Of a stretch of DNA of 48,088 nt, positions 26,587 to 35,636 are shown piece after piece (the first letter of the stretch is position 1; each line of letters opens with the position of its first letter). The DNA comes from Candidatus Pseudothioglobus aerophilus. Lineage in GTDB: Bacteria > Pseudomonadota > Gammaproteobacteria > PS1 > Pseudothioglobaceae. Location: positions 6,373-54,460 of the forward strand of contig JACNFO010000056.1 of the NCBI GenBank assembly GCA_014384565.1, read 5' to 3'. Both the position numbers and the translations under genes were made by a program. The notes beneath the pieces are model-generated. The model was not told the origin of the DNA. It saw nothing but the letters and a program-made list of their open reading frames with translations, and ran no database searches.

Positions 26587-27653
26587 TTAGACTTATTCCA
26601 AGAGTTGAGAATTCTACAGCAATGGTTCTGTTGTCACCTCTATTGGCTCTCACGCTTACTGCTCTATCAGCTTATTTAATATTTGTCTTTATATTAGTAG
26701 ACATTCCAGTATCAAGCGTCTTCTTTACTCTATTTGTAGAGCCTTTAATTGATTCTTACTATTTTTCAGAGCTGCTTGTTAAGGCAGCACCTTTGATGAT
26801 TATTGGGCTTGGCTTGTCAATTGGATTTAGAGCAGGTATTTGGAATATTGGTGCAGAAGGTCAATACGTGATGGGAGGAATTGCAGGCAGCGCGGTTGGA
26901 CTCTATTTTTATAATGTTGAGGCTTTATGGCTGCTCCCATTGATGACAGTAGCGGGTATTTTAGGGGGCATGCTTTATGCGGGCATTGCAGCCTTTCTGC
27001 GAATTAGGTACCAGGTTAATGAAATCCTAGTAACTTTAATGTTGACCTACGTTGCCGTTTTGTTTTTAAGCGCAATGCTTCAAGGACCTCTTCGAAACCC
27101 ATCGGGCTTTAATTTTCCTGAAAGTAGGATTTTTCATGATAGTGCAATGCTGCCAATAATTTGGGAAGGCACTCGATTACATATTGGTTTGATTGTCGCA
27201 ATTATTCTCTCGCTTGTTGCTTGGTTTGGAATTAAAAAGCATATGTTTGGTATGCAAATAAAAATATCAGGTAGCGCACCTCGTGCTGCAAAATTTGCTG
27301 GATTTGATGACAATAAAACTGTTTGGTATTCACTGCTTATATCGGGCGGACTGGCTGGTCTTGCAGGCCTCTTTGAGGCGGCCGGCCCTGCTGGACAACT
27401 TACTCCAGGACTGCCCCAATTTTATGGCTTTACTGCAATCATTGTTGCATTCTTGGCAAGACTTCATCCGGTCGGAGTTTTATTTTCAGCGCTACTAATT
27501 GCACTTAGCTATGTTGGCGGTGAGAATGTACAAATTGAATACAATTTACCAAGCTCGATAACGCAAATTTTTCAAGGCATGCTTTTGTTTTATTTCTTGG
27601 CCTGCGATATATTAATTAAATATAAAGTTGTACTTTTTAAAACTAAAAACTAA
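26583..27653 (+). CDS. Second BMP-type ABC importer: first permease
   Basis: This 356-residue membrane protein of the permease 2 family has GLGLSIGFRAGIWNIGAEGQYVMGG at about 76-100. That motif marks the longer permease of BMP-type importers. A likely ATPase-contact segment is SGSAPRAAKFAGFDDNKT near 229-246. Several hydrophobic segments span the protein. It overlaps the ATPase gene by 4 bases and precedes the partner permease by 5 bases. Cargo as inferred for the ATPase. Confidence 0.86.
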   Translation: MIRLIPRVENSTAMVLLSPLLALTLTALSAYLIFVFILVDIPVSSVFFTLFVEPLIDSYYFSELLVKAAPLMIIGLGLSIGFRAGIWNIGAEGQYVMGGIAGSAVGLYFYNVEALWLLPLMTVAGILGGMLYAGIAAFLRIRYQVNEILVTLMLTYVAVLFLSAMLQGPLRNPSGFNFPESRIFHDSAMLPIIWEGTRLHIGLIVAIILSLVAWFGIKKHMFGMQIKISGSAPRAAKFAGFDDNKTVWYSLLISGGLAGLAGLFEAAGPAGQLTPGLPQFYGFTAIIVAFLARLHPVGVLFSALLIALSYVGGENVQIEYNLPSSITQIFQGMLLFYFLACDILIKYKVVLFKTKN

Positions 27654-27658
27654 AGATT

Positions 27659-28588
27659 ATGAATGAAAGTCTATTTATTAATATCATTATTGGAATAAGT
27701 ATTGCCTCAGTGCCCCTTATATTCGCCGCTATCGGTGAATTATTAGTAGAGCGCTCAGGTGTTCTAAACTTAGGAGTTGAAGGCATGATGATCGTTGGAG
27801 CGCTCCTCGGCTTTGTAGTTATGTCACATACTCAAAACCCCTATTTAGCTGTTCTGTCTGCAATGCTTGGGGGAATGGTCATAGCATCTATTTTTGCTTT
27901 TTTGACGCAATTCCTGCTTACAAATCAGGTTGCAACTGGGCTTGCTCTAACTCTTTTTGGCTTGGGTTTTGCTGCTTTTGCGGGCAGAGGGTATACAGAG
28001 GAAACAATTCAACTCATCACAGCAGTTCCAATTCCATATCTATCTGATATTCCTTATTTAGGGCCTTTACTTTTTTCATTTAATCCTCTTGTGTATTTGG
28101 CATTTTTTATGGTTTACTTAGTTTGGTGGTTCCTATTTAAGACGAAGCAGGGTCTAATATTACGCGCCATTGGCGACAATCATGATGCGGCTCATGCGAT
28201 TGGTCATAACGTTGTTCGATACAGAGTGATGGCTATTTTATTCGGCGGCGCTATGGCTGGAATTGGAGGCGCATTTTTATCACTCGTGCAAGTTCCTATA
28301 TGGGGAGAAGGCATGACTGCTGGAAGAGGGTGGATCGCTTTAGGTCTTGTTGTTTTTGCCTCGTGGCAGCCTTTTAGAATTATTTTTGGAGCAATTTTAT
28401 TTGGAGGAATAACTATCCTGCAGATTCATGCTCAAGGATTAAACATCAATGTGAGTGCGCAATATCTATCTATGCTCCCTTACTTGGCAACCATTGTTAT
28501 TCTTGTTAGTCTTAGAATGAGATTAAAAAATAAAACAAATCGCACAGTCCCTAATTGTTTGGGTAGAATATTTCATTCAACAACTTAG
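27659..28588 (+). CDS. Second BMP-type ABC importer: second permease
   Basis: This 309-residue permease with about eight hydrophobic segments contains GELLVERSGVLNLGVEGMMIVG at about 26-47, the hallmark of the short BMP-type permease, and GDNHDAAHAIGHNVVRYR as probable coupling helix. The last 15-20 residues (RTVPNCLGRIFHSTT) are polar and look unlike the usual end of the family; they may be a species-specific tail. A 70-bp gap with a strong ribosome site (AAAGGAG, 28645-28651) separates it from the binding protein. Confidence 0.85.
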   Translation: MNESLFINIIIGISIASVPLIFAAIGELLVERSGVLNLGVEGMMIVGALLGFVVMSHTQNPYLAVLSAMLGGMVIASIFAFLTQFLLTNQVATGLALTLFGLGFAAFAGRGYTEETIQLITAVPIPYLSDIPYLGPLLFSFNPLVYLAFFMVYLVWWFLFKTKQGLILRAIGDNHDAAHAIGHNVVRYRVMAILFGGAMAGIGGAFLSLVQVPIWGEGMTAGRGWIALGLVVFASWQPFRIIFGAILFGGITILQIHAQGLNINVSAQYLSMLPYLATIVILVSLRMRLKNKTNRTVPNCLGRIFHSTT

Positions 28589-28658
28589 TTTGATAAATAA
28601 AGTTTTGTACGAAGTAAAAAAGTAAGAAAATTGTTAAATAACTTAAAGGAGAATAAGT

Positions 28659-29744
28659 ATGTCTAATCGAAGTTTGTCGAGTGTTGTTAAGCTCTCGATA
28701 TTAAGCGTAGTTTTAGCATTTACTAGTAATGTTTATGCTGACCCTGTTAAAGCTGCTTTTGTATATATTGGTCCAACAGGAGACCATGGGTGGACTTTTG
28801 CACATGATCAAGGCGCAAAATATGTAAAAGAAATGATGGGTGATGACGTAATCGTTACTACTGTTGAGAGTGTTGAGGAAAACTCAGATTCAGAGCGTGT
28901 TATTACGAGTCTTGCCAGAAAAAATGATATTATTTTTACAACATCATTTGGTTACATGAACCCAACAGTAAAGGTTGCGGCGCGTTATCCAGATGTTAAA
29001 TTTGAGCACGCAACAGGTTATATGCGTCCTACTGATAATATATCTACTTATTCTGCGAGATTTTATGAAGGTAGACACGTTATTGGTAAGATTGCAGGAA
29101 GAATGACTGAGACTAATGTTATTGGTTACATTGCATCTTTCCCAATCCCTGAAGTAATCAGAGGAATTAACTCTGCTTATCTAGCTGCTAAGTCAGTAAA
29201 TCCTGATATTGAAATTAAGATCGTTTGGGTTTATTCTTGGTACGATCCAGGTAAAGAAGCTGACGCTGCCAATGCTCTTATAGCTCAAGGTGCGGACATT
29301 CTAATGCAACACACTGATTCAACTGCTCCTATGACAGTTGCTGAAGAGAAAGGTGTCTATGCTTTTGGCCAAGCTTCAAACATGCGTGAGTGGGGTAAAA
29401 ATGCTCAATTAACTGGAATTATTGATGATTGGGGTCCTTATTACTTAGAGCGTGTTCAGGCTGTTAAAGATGGCACTTGGACTTCAACTGATGTCTTCCA
29501 TGGAGTTGATTCAGGAATGGTTAAGTTTGCTCCTATGAATAATTCAATGCCTTTTGAAGTTAGAAATGAAGCTTCAAAAGCAATTATTGATTTGTCAATG
29601 GGCGCGATTCATCCATTTACAGGTCCAATAAACAAACAAGATGGTAGTGCATGGTTAGCAGAAGGTGAAACTCCACCTAACTATCCTGACCTACTTACAA
29701 TGGACTTTTATGTAGAAGGTATTGACGCTAAGTACCCTAACTAG
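28659..29744 (+). CDS. BMP-family periplasmic binding protein, probably for purine bases
   Basis: This 361-residue protein has a clear signal peptide (residues 1-27, cleavage after NVYA), then VKAAFVYIGPTGDHGWTFAHDQG, the start of a BMP/PnrA-like binding domain. The Trp-rich GDHGWT form differs from the NDKSFN form of the 12935-13966 protein, which suggests a different ligand class. No lipobox Cys is seen, so it is soluble in the periplasm. It is the last gene of its transporter, followed by a strong terminator. The ligand is inferred from the adjoining purine catabolic genes and adenine deaminase. Confidence 0.87.
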   Translation: MSNRSLSSVVKLSILSVVLAFTSNVYADPVKAAFVYIGPTGDHGWTFAHDQGAKYVKEMMGDDVIVTTVESVEENSDSERVITSLARKNDIIFTTSFGYMNPTVKVAARYPDVKFEHATGYMRPTDNISTYSARFYEGRHVIGKIAGRMTETNVIGYIASFPIPEVIRGINSAYLAAKSVNPDIEIKIVWVYSWYDPGKEADAANALIAQGADILMQHTDSTAPMTVAEEKGVYAFGQASNMREWGKNAQLTGIIDDWGPYYLERVQAVKDGTWTSTDVFHGVDSGMVKFAPMNNSMPFEVRNEASKAIIDLSMGAIHPFTGPINKQDGSAWLAEGETPPNYPDLLTMDFYVEGIDAKYPN

Positions 29745-29769
29745 TAAAGGTTTATTAAGTAATATTACT

Positions 29770-29808
29770 AATCGCGTCCTAGGCTTTGCTTAGGGCGCGA
29801 TTTTTTTT
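29770..29808 (+). terminator. Strong intrinsic terminator after the second importer
   Basis: The outer arms AATCGCG and CGCGATT pair perfectly. The stem continues through CCTA/TAGG and GC/GC with two G-U pairs to a TTT loop, followed by eight T (29801-29808). It lies 26 bases after the binding-protein stop. The next start codon, for adenine deaminase on the same strand, is only 12 bases beyond the T run. Confidence 0.9.
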
Positions 29809-29810
29809 AG

Positions 29811-30833
<1,023 letters not shown>

Positions 30834-30838
30834 TAATA

Positions 30839-31702
30839 CTAGTTATCTTTTTCTGGTGTACCGATTACTTTGCTGTTCATCTCAATTTCAATATCATCCA
30901 TCATCTCATTATGTGACTTATCATACCAGTCCTTAGATTGATTTTTTGAAGCAGCACTCTTATCTGGATCATTTTTACGGACTTTAAAGAAAGAGGAAAA
31001 AAACAAGCCAGCTTCAAACAGAAGCCAAATAGGGATTGCAATTAGAAATTGCGAGATAATATCTGGAGGAGTTAATACCATTCCAACTACAAAGGAACCG
31101 ATGAATATGTAAGGGCGATTTTTTTTAAGTTTTTCAGCAGTAGTCGCTCCAAAAATAATAAGAAGGATTGTCACAATTGGGACTTCAAAGGCAGCTCCAA
31201 AGGCGAATGAGACTTTCAAGATAAAATCAAGATAGTACTGAATATCAGGAGCAAAGTTAACTGATTCAGGGCCAACACTCGCTAAGAAGTTAAATATAAC
31301 TGGAAATACAATATAAAAAGAGAACAGAAGGCCTACATAAAAAAGTATTGTTGATGAGATGACCAAAGGCAGAACTAGCCTTTTCTCATTGCGATAGAGT
31401 GCTGGGGCTATAAACATCCATAGCTGATACAGCAAGTAGGGCATTGCAATATAGATAGCCAGTATCAATGACATCTTTAAGGGCGTTAAAAAAGGAGAGA
31501 TTACACCAATTGCAATTAGATTGGAGCCTGGTATTGCTTGAACAATTGGCGCCGCTATGAAGGTGTATATTTCATCAGCAAATGGGAATAATATTAGGAA
31601 AAAAATAACTATTGCAGTAACTGAATGAAGAAGTGATCGCCTAAGTTCAATTAAATGTTGGACTAAGGGTAGTTTTTCAGATACCTCATTATCTATAGTC
31701 AT
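30839..31702 (-). CDS. tatC: Twin-arginine translocase subunit TatC
   Basis: This 287-residue protein is the Tat receptor subunit, which binds twin-arginine signal peptides in the inner membrane. Family features: LVQHLIELRRSLLHSV at 13-28 (conserved HLxELRxR), FIAPALYRNEKR, and FAFGAAFEVPIV with the conserved F...FE..P. Six membrane segments are expected, followed by a polar, charged tail of about 45 residues. It overlaps tatB by 4 bases. Its stop lies 5 bp from the stop of the convergent adenine deaminase gene, leaving no room for a separate terminator. Confidence 0.95.
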   Translation of the reverse strand: MTIDNEVSEKLPLVQHLIELRRSLLHSVTAIVIFFLILFPFADEIYTFIAAPIVQAIPGSNLIAIGVISPFLTPLKMSLILAIYIAMPYLLYQLWMFIAPALYRNEKRLVLPLVISSTILFYVGLLFSFYIVFPVIFNFLASVGPESVNFAPDIQYYLDFILKVSFAFGAAFEVPIVTILLIIFGATTAEKLKKNRPYIFIGSFVVGMVLTPPDIISQFLIAIPIWLLFEAGLFFSSFFKVRKNDPDKSAASKNQSKDWYDKSHNEMMDDIEIEMNSKVIGTPEKDN

Positions 31703-31995
31703 AACTTTGAATCATCCTGCTGAGCATCATTTTGATTAAAAAGGTCAACACTTGATTTGGCTTCATTGGTAATATCAGAGATTATTGATTTTTCATCATC
31801 CATAGACAAGTGATCTTTTAGTTCATCTGTTTTTAACTCTTCATTTATATCTTTTTTAACTTTACTGAGGAACCTGTTAAGTTTGCCAACAAAAAGACCA
31901 GCTTTTCTTGCCAGTGCTGGCAATCTTTCAGGGCCCACTACGATAAGGGTAATGACACCAATAATGGCAATTTCCCAAAAACCAAAATCAAACAT
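31699..31995 (-). CDS. tatB: Twin-arginine translocase subunit TatB
   Basis: This 98-residue protein has one N-terminal membrane segment (about 5-20), the conserved LIVVGPERLPALARKAG hinge and amphipathic helix, then an acidic, charged tail. The Glu in the membrane segment (WEIAIIG) and the GPERLP motif separate TatB from TatA. With TatC it forms the substrate receptor. It starts 23 bases after the tatA stop. Standard tatABC order. No obvious Tat substrate is encoded nearby: the binding proteins here all have Sec-type signals. Confidence 0.93.
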   Translation of the reverse strand: MFDFGFWEIAIIGVITLIVVGPERLPALARKAGLFVGKLNRFLSKVKKDINEELKTDELKDHLSMDDEKSIISDITNEAKSSVDLFNQNDAQQDDSKL

Positions 31996-32018
31996 ATCGC
32001 TTTATAAAAAACTGGTTT

Positions 32019-32231
32019 TTAGGATTTTTTATCAGAGCTTTCATCATCAGCTTCAACTTGAGCCTCAATAATATCTTCTTTCTTTTCAGCATCAGTATCT
32101 TTCATAGATGACTTGAAGCCTTTAATTGCGCCTCCAACTTCATTACCAATATTTTTAAGACGTTTGCCGCCAAAAATAAGTAACACAATAACTAAAATAA
32201 TAATCAGTTCGAATGGTCCTGGCATTCCCAT
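32019..32231 (-). CDS. tatA: Twin-arginine translocase subunit TatA
   Basis: This 70-residue protein has an N-terminal hydrophobic helix (about 7-21), then LIFGGKRLKNIGNEVGGAIKGFK. That is the FGxxRLxxxGxxxGxxIxxFK hinge and amphipathic helix of TatA, which forms the protein-conducting assembly. The C-terminal third is acidic. The start is supported by TAGGAGAG shortly before the ATG on the - strand. First gene of the tat operon. Confidence 0.94.
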   Translation of the reverse strand: MGMPGPFELIIILVIVLLIFGGKRLKNIGNEVGGAIKGFKSSMKDTDAEKKEDIIEAQVEADDESSDKKS

Positions 32232-32357
32232 ATTTTCTCTCCTAAATAATTAATAAAGCTAAGTTTATTTTCTAAAAATAGTTACAGATTCTTTGATTGT
32301 TTATATAAGCATATTTCCAATCTGTGCCCTTGATAAACAGAGACAATGATATTTTAC

Positions 32358-32367
32358 ACTTTAAAGT
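32358..32367. repeat. Perfect palindrome ACTTTAAAGT, copy 1
   Basis: A ten-base self-complementary word repeated exactly at 32490-32499, 132 bases further on, in the same intergenic region. Possible operator pair; regulator unknown. Confidence 0.4.
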
Positions 32368-32421
32368 TTGTTTTTTTTAAGAAGCTGATTACCCTCTTTG
32401 TAACTGACTTCTTTTAGTTTA

Positions 32422-32438
32422 GTTTCATATAGTGGAAC
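32422..32438. promoter_or_regulatory. Candidate IclR-family operator, sugar importer side
   Basis: GTTTCA, five bases, TGGAAC: an inverted repeat with one mismatch in six pairs. It resembles the palindrome before glycerol kinase (46506-46522; arms TTCCA/TGGAA, also 5-base spacer). The only regulator gene in the area encodes an IclR-family protein (45588-46376). Layout with GTT arms and a 5-base gap recalls PcaR/PcaU-type IclR-family sites. Assignment is inference. Confidence 0.5.
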
Positions 32439-32489
32439 GATGTGCTAATATTTGGACAAATGTATGCACATGAATTCATATTTATGTAT

Positions 32490-32499
32490 ACTTTAAAGT
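32490..32499. repeat. Perfect palindrome ACTTTAAAGT, copy 2
   Basis: Second exact copy of the 32358-32367 palindrome. It overlaps the end of a TATACT (32487-32492) that may be a -10 box for the importer operon. Confidence 0.4.
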
Positions 32500-32577
32500 G
32501 ATTTGACATATAGGTGTATCTACGCCACAAGAGGTATGTAATCAAAGAAGTTTTTTTATAATTTAGGAGAAAAAATA

Positions 32578-33816
32578 ATGAAAAAAATATTTAAATCGCA
32601 AATAGCTCTCGCTCTAGCCGGTATCTTGGCTGGAACATCAGCTATTGCTGGAACGATTGTCATTAATGGTGACACGTCTGATCCAGCGCCAAAGGCGGCG
32701 TTTCAGGCAGTTATTGATGGATTTGAAGCTGAAAACCCAGATGTAAACGTTGTTTACAATCTTTTTGATCATGAGGGCTATAAAGCTGCAATTCGTAACT
32801 TTTTAAGTGCCGATGCTCCAGATATAGCGTTCTGGTATGCAGGTAACAGAATGGGTCCGTTTGTTGAGGCAGGATTGTTTGCTCCAATTGATGATGTTTG
32901 GGCTGATCAAGGTCTTTATTCACTAATGAAGACATCTGCTCCAGGCATGACTATGGATGGTAAGAAGTGGGGTATTCCATACACATACTATAACTGGGGT
33001 GTTTACTATCGCCAGGATATCTTTGAAAATCTAGGTATCGCTGTTCCTAAAACTTGGGATCAATTCATCGCTGCAGGTAAAACTTTAAATGCTAATGGTG
33101 TTACTCCAATTACAATTGGTTCAAAATATCTTTGGACTGCTGGTGGGGTATTTGATTACTTAAATCTGCGTACAAATGGATATGAATTTCATATGGCTCT
33201 AACTAGAGGTGAAATTGCCTGGACGGATGACCGTGTTCGTGCGACTATGGCTAACTGGAAGCAACTAATTGATGCAGACTTTTTCCTTGAAAATCATGCT
33301 GCTTTAAGCTGGCAAGAGGCTCTAGCTCCTATGGGTAATGGCGAGGCTGCTATGTACGTTATGGGTAACTTTGCTGTTGCTCCATTGCGTGAGTTAGGAT
33401 TAGATGACAGTAAGCTAGGTTTCTTCCAATTCCCTGAAATTACTCCGGGAGTTCCTATGGCTGAAGAAGCGCCTACTGATACTATTCATTTGACTGCGGG
33501 TGCTAAAAATCCAGCTGATGCTAAGCGTTTCTTAGCTTATGCTGCGCGTGCCGATGTTCAGACTGCTTGGAATGAAGCGTTAGGTCAGTTACCTACTAAT
33601 GCAGGTTCTAACGTTGTTGATGACAAGTTCTTGAATGCTGCATTTAATATGCTTAATAACGATGCCCCTGGTGGCGTTGCTCAGTTCTATGATCGTGATA
33701 CTAAAGCTGAAATGGCCTCTATTGGCATGGAAAACTTTCAAGAGTTCATGGTTAAGCCTGAGCGCTTAGAGATGATTCTAGAGCGTCTAGAAAAAGCTCG
33801 TGCAAAACTTTATTAA
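32578..33816 (+). CDS. Sugar/glycoside ABC transporter periplasmic binding protein (family 1)
   Basis: This 412-residue extracellular solute-binding protein has a signal peptide (MKKIFKSQIALALAGILAG..., cleavage after SAIAG or nearby). The mature protein starts TIVINGDTSDPAPKAAFQAVI and includes FEAENPDVNVVYNLFDHEGYKAAI and PDIAFWYAGNRMG, the carbohydrate uptake transporter 1 (MalE-like) pattern. No lipobox is seen. It heads an operon with two permeases, alpha- and beta-galactosidases and galactose oxidation enzymes, so an imported galactoside is inferred. The two cytoplasmic galactosidases and glycerol kinase favour a galactosylglycerol-type ligand. AGGAG precedes the ATG. Confidence 0.88.
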   Translation: MKKIFKSQIALALAGILAGTSAIAGTIVINGDTSDPAPKAAFQAVIDGFEAENPDVNVVYNLFDHEGYKAAIRNFLSADAPDIAFWYAGNRMGPFVEAGLFAPIDDVWADQGLYSLMKTSAPGMTMDGKKWGIPYTYYNWGVYYRQDIFENLGIAVPKTWDQFIAAGKTLNANGVTPITIGSKYLWTAGGVFDYLNLRTNGYEFHMALTRGEIAWTDDRVRATMANWKQLIDADFFLENHAALSWQEALAPMGNGEAAMYVMGNFAVAPLRELGLDDSKLGFFQFPEITPGVPMAEEAPTDTIHLTAGAKNPADAKRFLAYAARADVQTAWNEALGQLPTNAGSNVVDDKFLNAAFNMLNNDAPGGVAQFYDRDTKAEMASIGMENFQEFMVKPERLEMILERLEKARAKLY

Positions 33817-33834
33817 TCAATAAGGTTTTACTCT

Positions 33835-33874
33835 GTCCCGTGTTCAAGTATTCTTGACACGGGACTTTATTTTT
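33835..33874 (+). terminator. Attenuator-like hairpin after the sugar-binding-protein gene
   Basis: GTCCCGTG (33835-33842) pairs with CACGGGAC (33858-33865). The stem continues as CAAG/CTTG with one bulged T and a four-base TATT loop, followed by a T-rich tail (33866-33874). It lies 18 bases after the stop and 24 bases before the permease start, so it should lower permease expression relative to the binding protein. Confidence 0.8.
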
Positions 33875-33897
33875 AATCAACAAAACTCGGAATATGT

Positions 33898-34785
33898 ATG
33901 TATTCTTTCTGGAAAAACAATCAATTGAAGTTATCGCCTTGGATTTTTTTGGCTCCTGGTATCTTCATGTTTTCCCTTTATGTTATTTTTCCAATTTTTC
34001 AATCAATAGGCTTAAGTTTTTACCAATGGGATGGGCTTGGTGAAAAAACCTATATAGGTGTTGAAAACTATATAGAGTTATTAGACGATGAATATTTTTT
34101 TATCTCATTAAAGAATAATGTTATTTGGCTTGTCCTTTATATACTTGCAATTCCAGCTGGTCTTTTTGCCGCATTATTTCTTAATCAGACAGTAAGAGGT
34201 ATAAGAATATACAAATCACTATTCTTTTTTCCATTTGTTATTTCACAGGTTGTTGTTGGGCTTGTTTTTAGTTGGTTCTATGACCCTTCAAACGGACTTT
34301 TAAATGTTGTCTTAGAAGGCTTTGGATTTAATCCTGTTGCTATCTTGGCAGAGGAAGACTATGCAACATATGGAATAATTGCAGCGGGCTTATGGCCTCA
34401 AACTGCTTATTGTATGATTTTATATTTAACAGGGCTTAATTCTGTCGATCCAGAACAAATTGAAGCAGGCCGAATAGATAATGCAAGAGGCTGGAAAATG
34501 TTGTGGTATGTAATACTCCCTCAGTTAAAGCCTGCAACTTTTATTGCTGTTGTTGTTACAGTGATTGGCGCGCTAAGATCATTTGATTTAATTTCTATTA
34601 TGACCGCTGGTGGTCCTTGGGGCTCTAGTCGCGTCCTTGCTTATTATATGTATGAAAAAGCATTTTCAGAGTATGGCTTTCGTATGGGCTATTCTGCAGC
34701 TATAGCAGTAGTTCTTCTTGCTATTATGATGGTTTATATTGGACTGATTCTGTATAGATTGTATCGAGATGAAAAAGGTTATTAA
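33898..34785 (+). CDS. Sugar ABC transporter permease (MalF/UgpA type)
   Basis: This 295-residue permease has about six membrane segments. SPWIFLAPGIFMFSLYVIFP near the N-terminus and EAGRIDNARGWKMLWYVILPQLKP at about 188-211 match the EAA loop that docks on the ATPase (EAAxxDGAxxxxxFxxIxxPxLxP), with E-A-G in place of the usual E-A-A. It pairs with the next permease, which starts 2 bases after its stop. The ATPase is not in this operon; the UgpC/MsmK-type protein at 44511-45569 is the likely partner. Confidence 0.9.
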   Translation: MYSFWKNNQLKLSPWIFLAPGIFMFSLYVIFPIFQSIGLSFYQWDGLGEKTYIGVENYIELLDDEYFFISLKNNVIWLVLYILAIPAGLFAALFLNQTVRGIRIYKSLFFFPFVISQVVVGLVFSWFYDPSNGLLNVVLEGFGFNPVAILAEEDYATYGIIAAGLWPQTAYCMILYLTGLNSVDPEQIEAGRIDNARGWKMLWYVILPQLKPATFIAVVVTVIGALRSFDLISIMTAGGPWGSSRVLAYYMYEKAFSEYGFRMGYSAAIAVVLLAIMMVYIGLILYRLYRDEKGY

Positions 34786-34787
34786 TT

Positions 34788-35636
34788 ATGTTTCCAACTC
34801 CAATTGAAAGAACCAAGCCATCTACTCAGCGACTCTATAAGATAGCGCTGCCTATTTCTATAATTATTTGGCTTCTCCCTCTCTTGGCAGTAGCATTGAC
34901 CTCTATTCGCTCAGGAGTCGATATAAATTCTGGTAATTATTGGGGTATGCCAACCTCAATTAATTTTTTTGAAAACTACACTGCTGTCTTTACTGACTCC
35001 CCTTTAGGCTATTACATTTTAAATAGCTTTAAAATTACTATACCAACTGTGATTGGTGCAATTGTTCTATCAAGTCTCACAGGCTTTGCATTAGGCGTTT
35101 ATAGGTTTAAACTTAATTTACTGGTATTTTTCCTTTTTGTTGCTGGCAACTTTATTCCCTATCAAATATTAATGGTTCCAGTAAGAGACCTCTCTCTTTC
35201 GCTTGGTCTATATAACTCTGTATGGGGTCTTGTTGCTTTTCATATAGCATTTCAAACTGGCTTTTGCACCTTCTTTATGCGAAACTTTATCCGTGCTCTC
35301 CCATTTGAGTTAATCGAAGCGGCAAGAGTTGAAGGAGTTTCTGAGTTTAAAATTTTCTGGTACGTTGTAGTTCCATTAATGCGACCGGCAATGGCTGCAT
35401 TGTCTGTTCTAATTTTTACTTTCATATGGAATGATTATTTTTGGGCTCTTGTTTTGACACAAGGCGCAGATTCAATGCCAATTACAGCAGGTTTAAATTC
35501 GCTTAACGGGCAATGGATTGCGAATCAACATTTGGTTTCTGCAGGCTCAATAATTGCAGCACTTCCTCCCGTCTTAATGTTTTTCTTAATGCAGAAGCAC
35601 TTTATTGCAGGATTAACTCTTGGGGCGGTAAAGTAA
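34788..35636 (+). CDS. Sugar ABC transporter permease (MalG/UgpE type)
   Basis: This is the 282-residue partner permease with six expected membrane segments. The EAA loop is clear: ELIEAARVEGVSEFKIFWYVVVPLMRP at about 174-200. The C-terminus FIAGLTLGAVK matches the usual GLTxGAVKG end of this family. Its stop TAA shares a base with the ATG of the alpha-galactosidase gene (TAATG), so transporter and first enzyme are coupled. Confidence 0.92.
   Translation: MFPTPIERTKPSTQRLYKIALPISIIIWLLPLLAVALTSIRSGVDINSGNYWGMPTSINFFENYTAVFTDSPLGYYILNSFKITIPTVIGAIVLSSLTGFALGVYRFKLNLLVFFLFVAGNFIPYQILMVPVRDLSLSLGLYNSVWGLVAFHIAFQTGFCTFFMRNFIRALPFELIEAARVEGVSEFKIFWYVVVPLMRPAMAALSVLIFTFIWNDYFWALVLTQGADSMPITAGLNSLNGQWIANQHLVSAGSIIAALPPVLMFFLMQKHFIAGLTLGAVK

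Larger units (their letters stand above)
32232..32577. other. Divergent control region between tatA and the sugar importer operon
   Basis: This 346-bp AT-rich stretch has no believable gene. It contains an IclR-type palindrome (32422-32438), two copies of the perfect palindrome ACTTTAAAGT (32358-32367 and 32490-32499) and the palindrome ATGAATTCAT (32470-32479). A TATACT at 32487-32492 could be a -10 box for the + strand, but no good -35 stands before it. AGGAG precedes the binding-protein ATG. Confidence 0.65.

Noticed and set aside
32503-32531. TTGACA as a -35 box for the sugar importer operon
   Set aside because: No acceptable -10 box lies 16-18 bases downstream.
35513-35635. Longer N-terminus for the alpha-galactosidase, starting at 35513
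   Set aside because: It lies wholly within the permease gene in another frame, is Cys-rich and unlike GH36. ATG 35636 overlaps the permease stop in the usual coupled manner.
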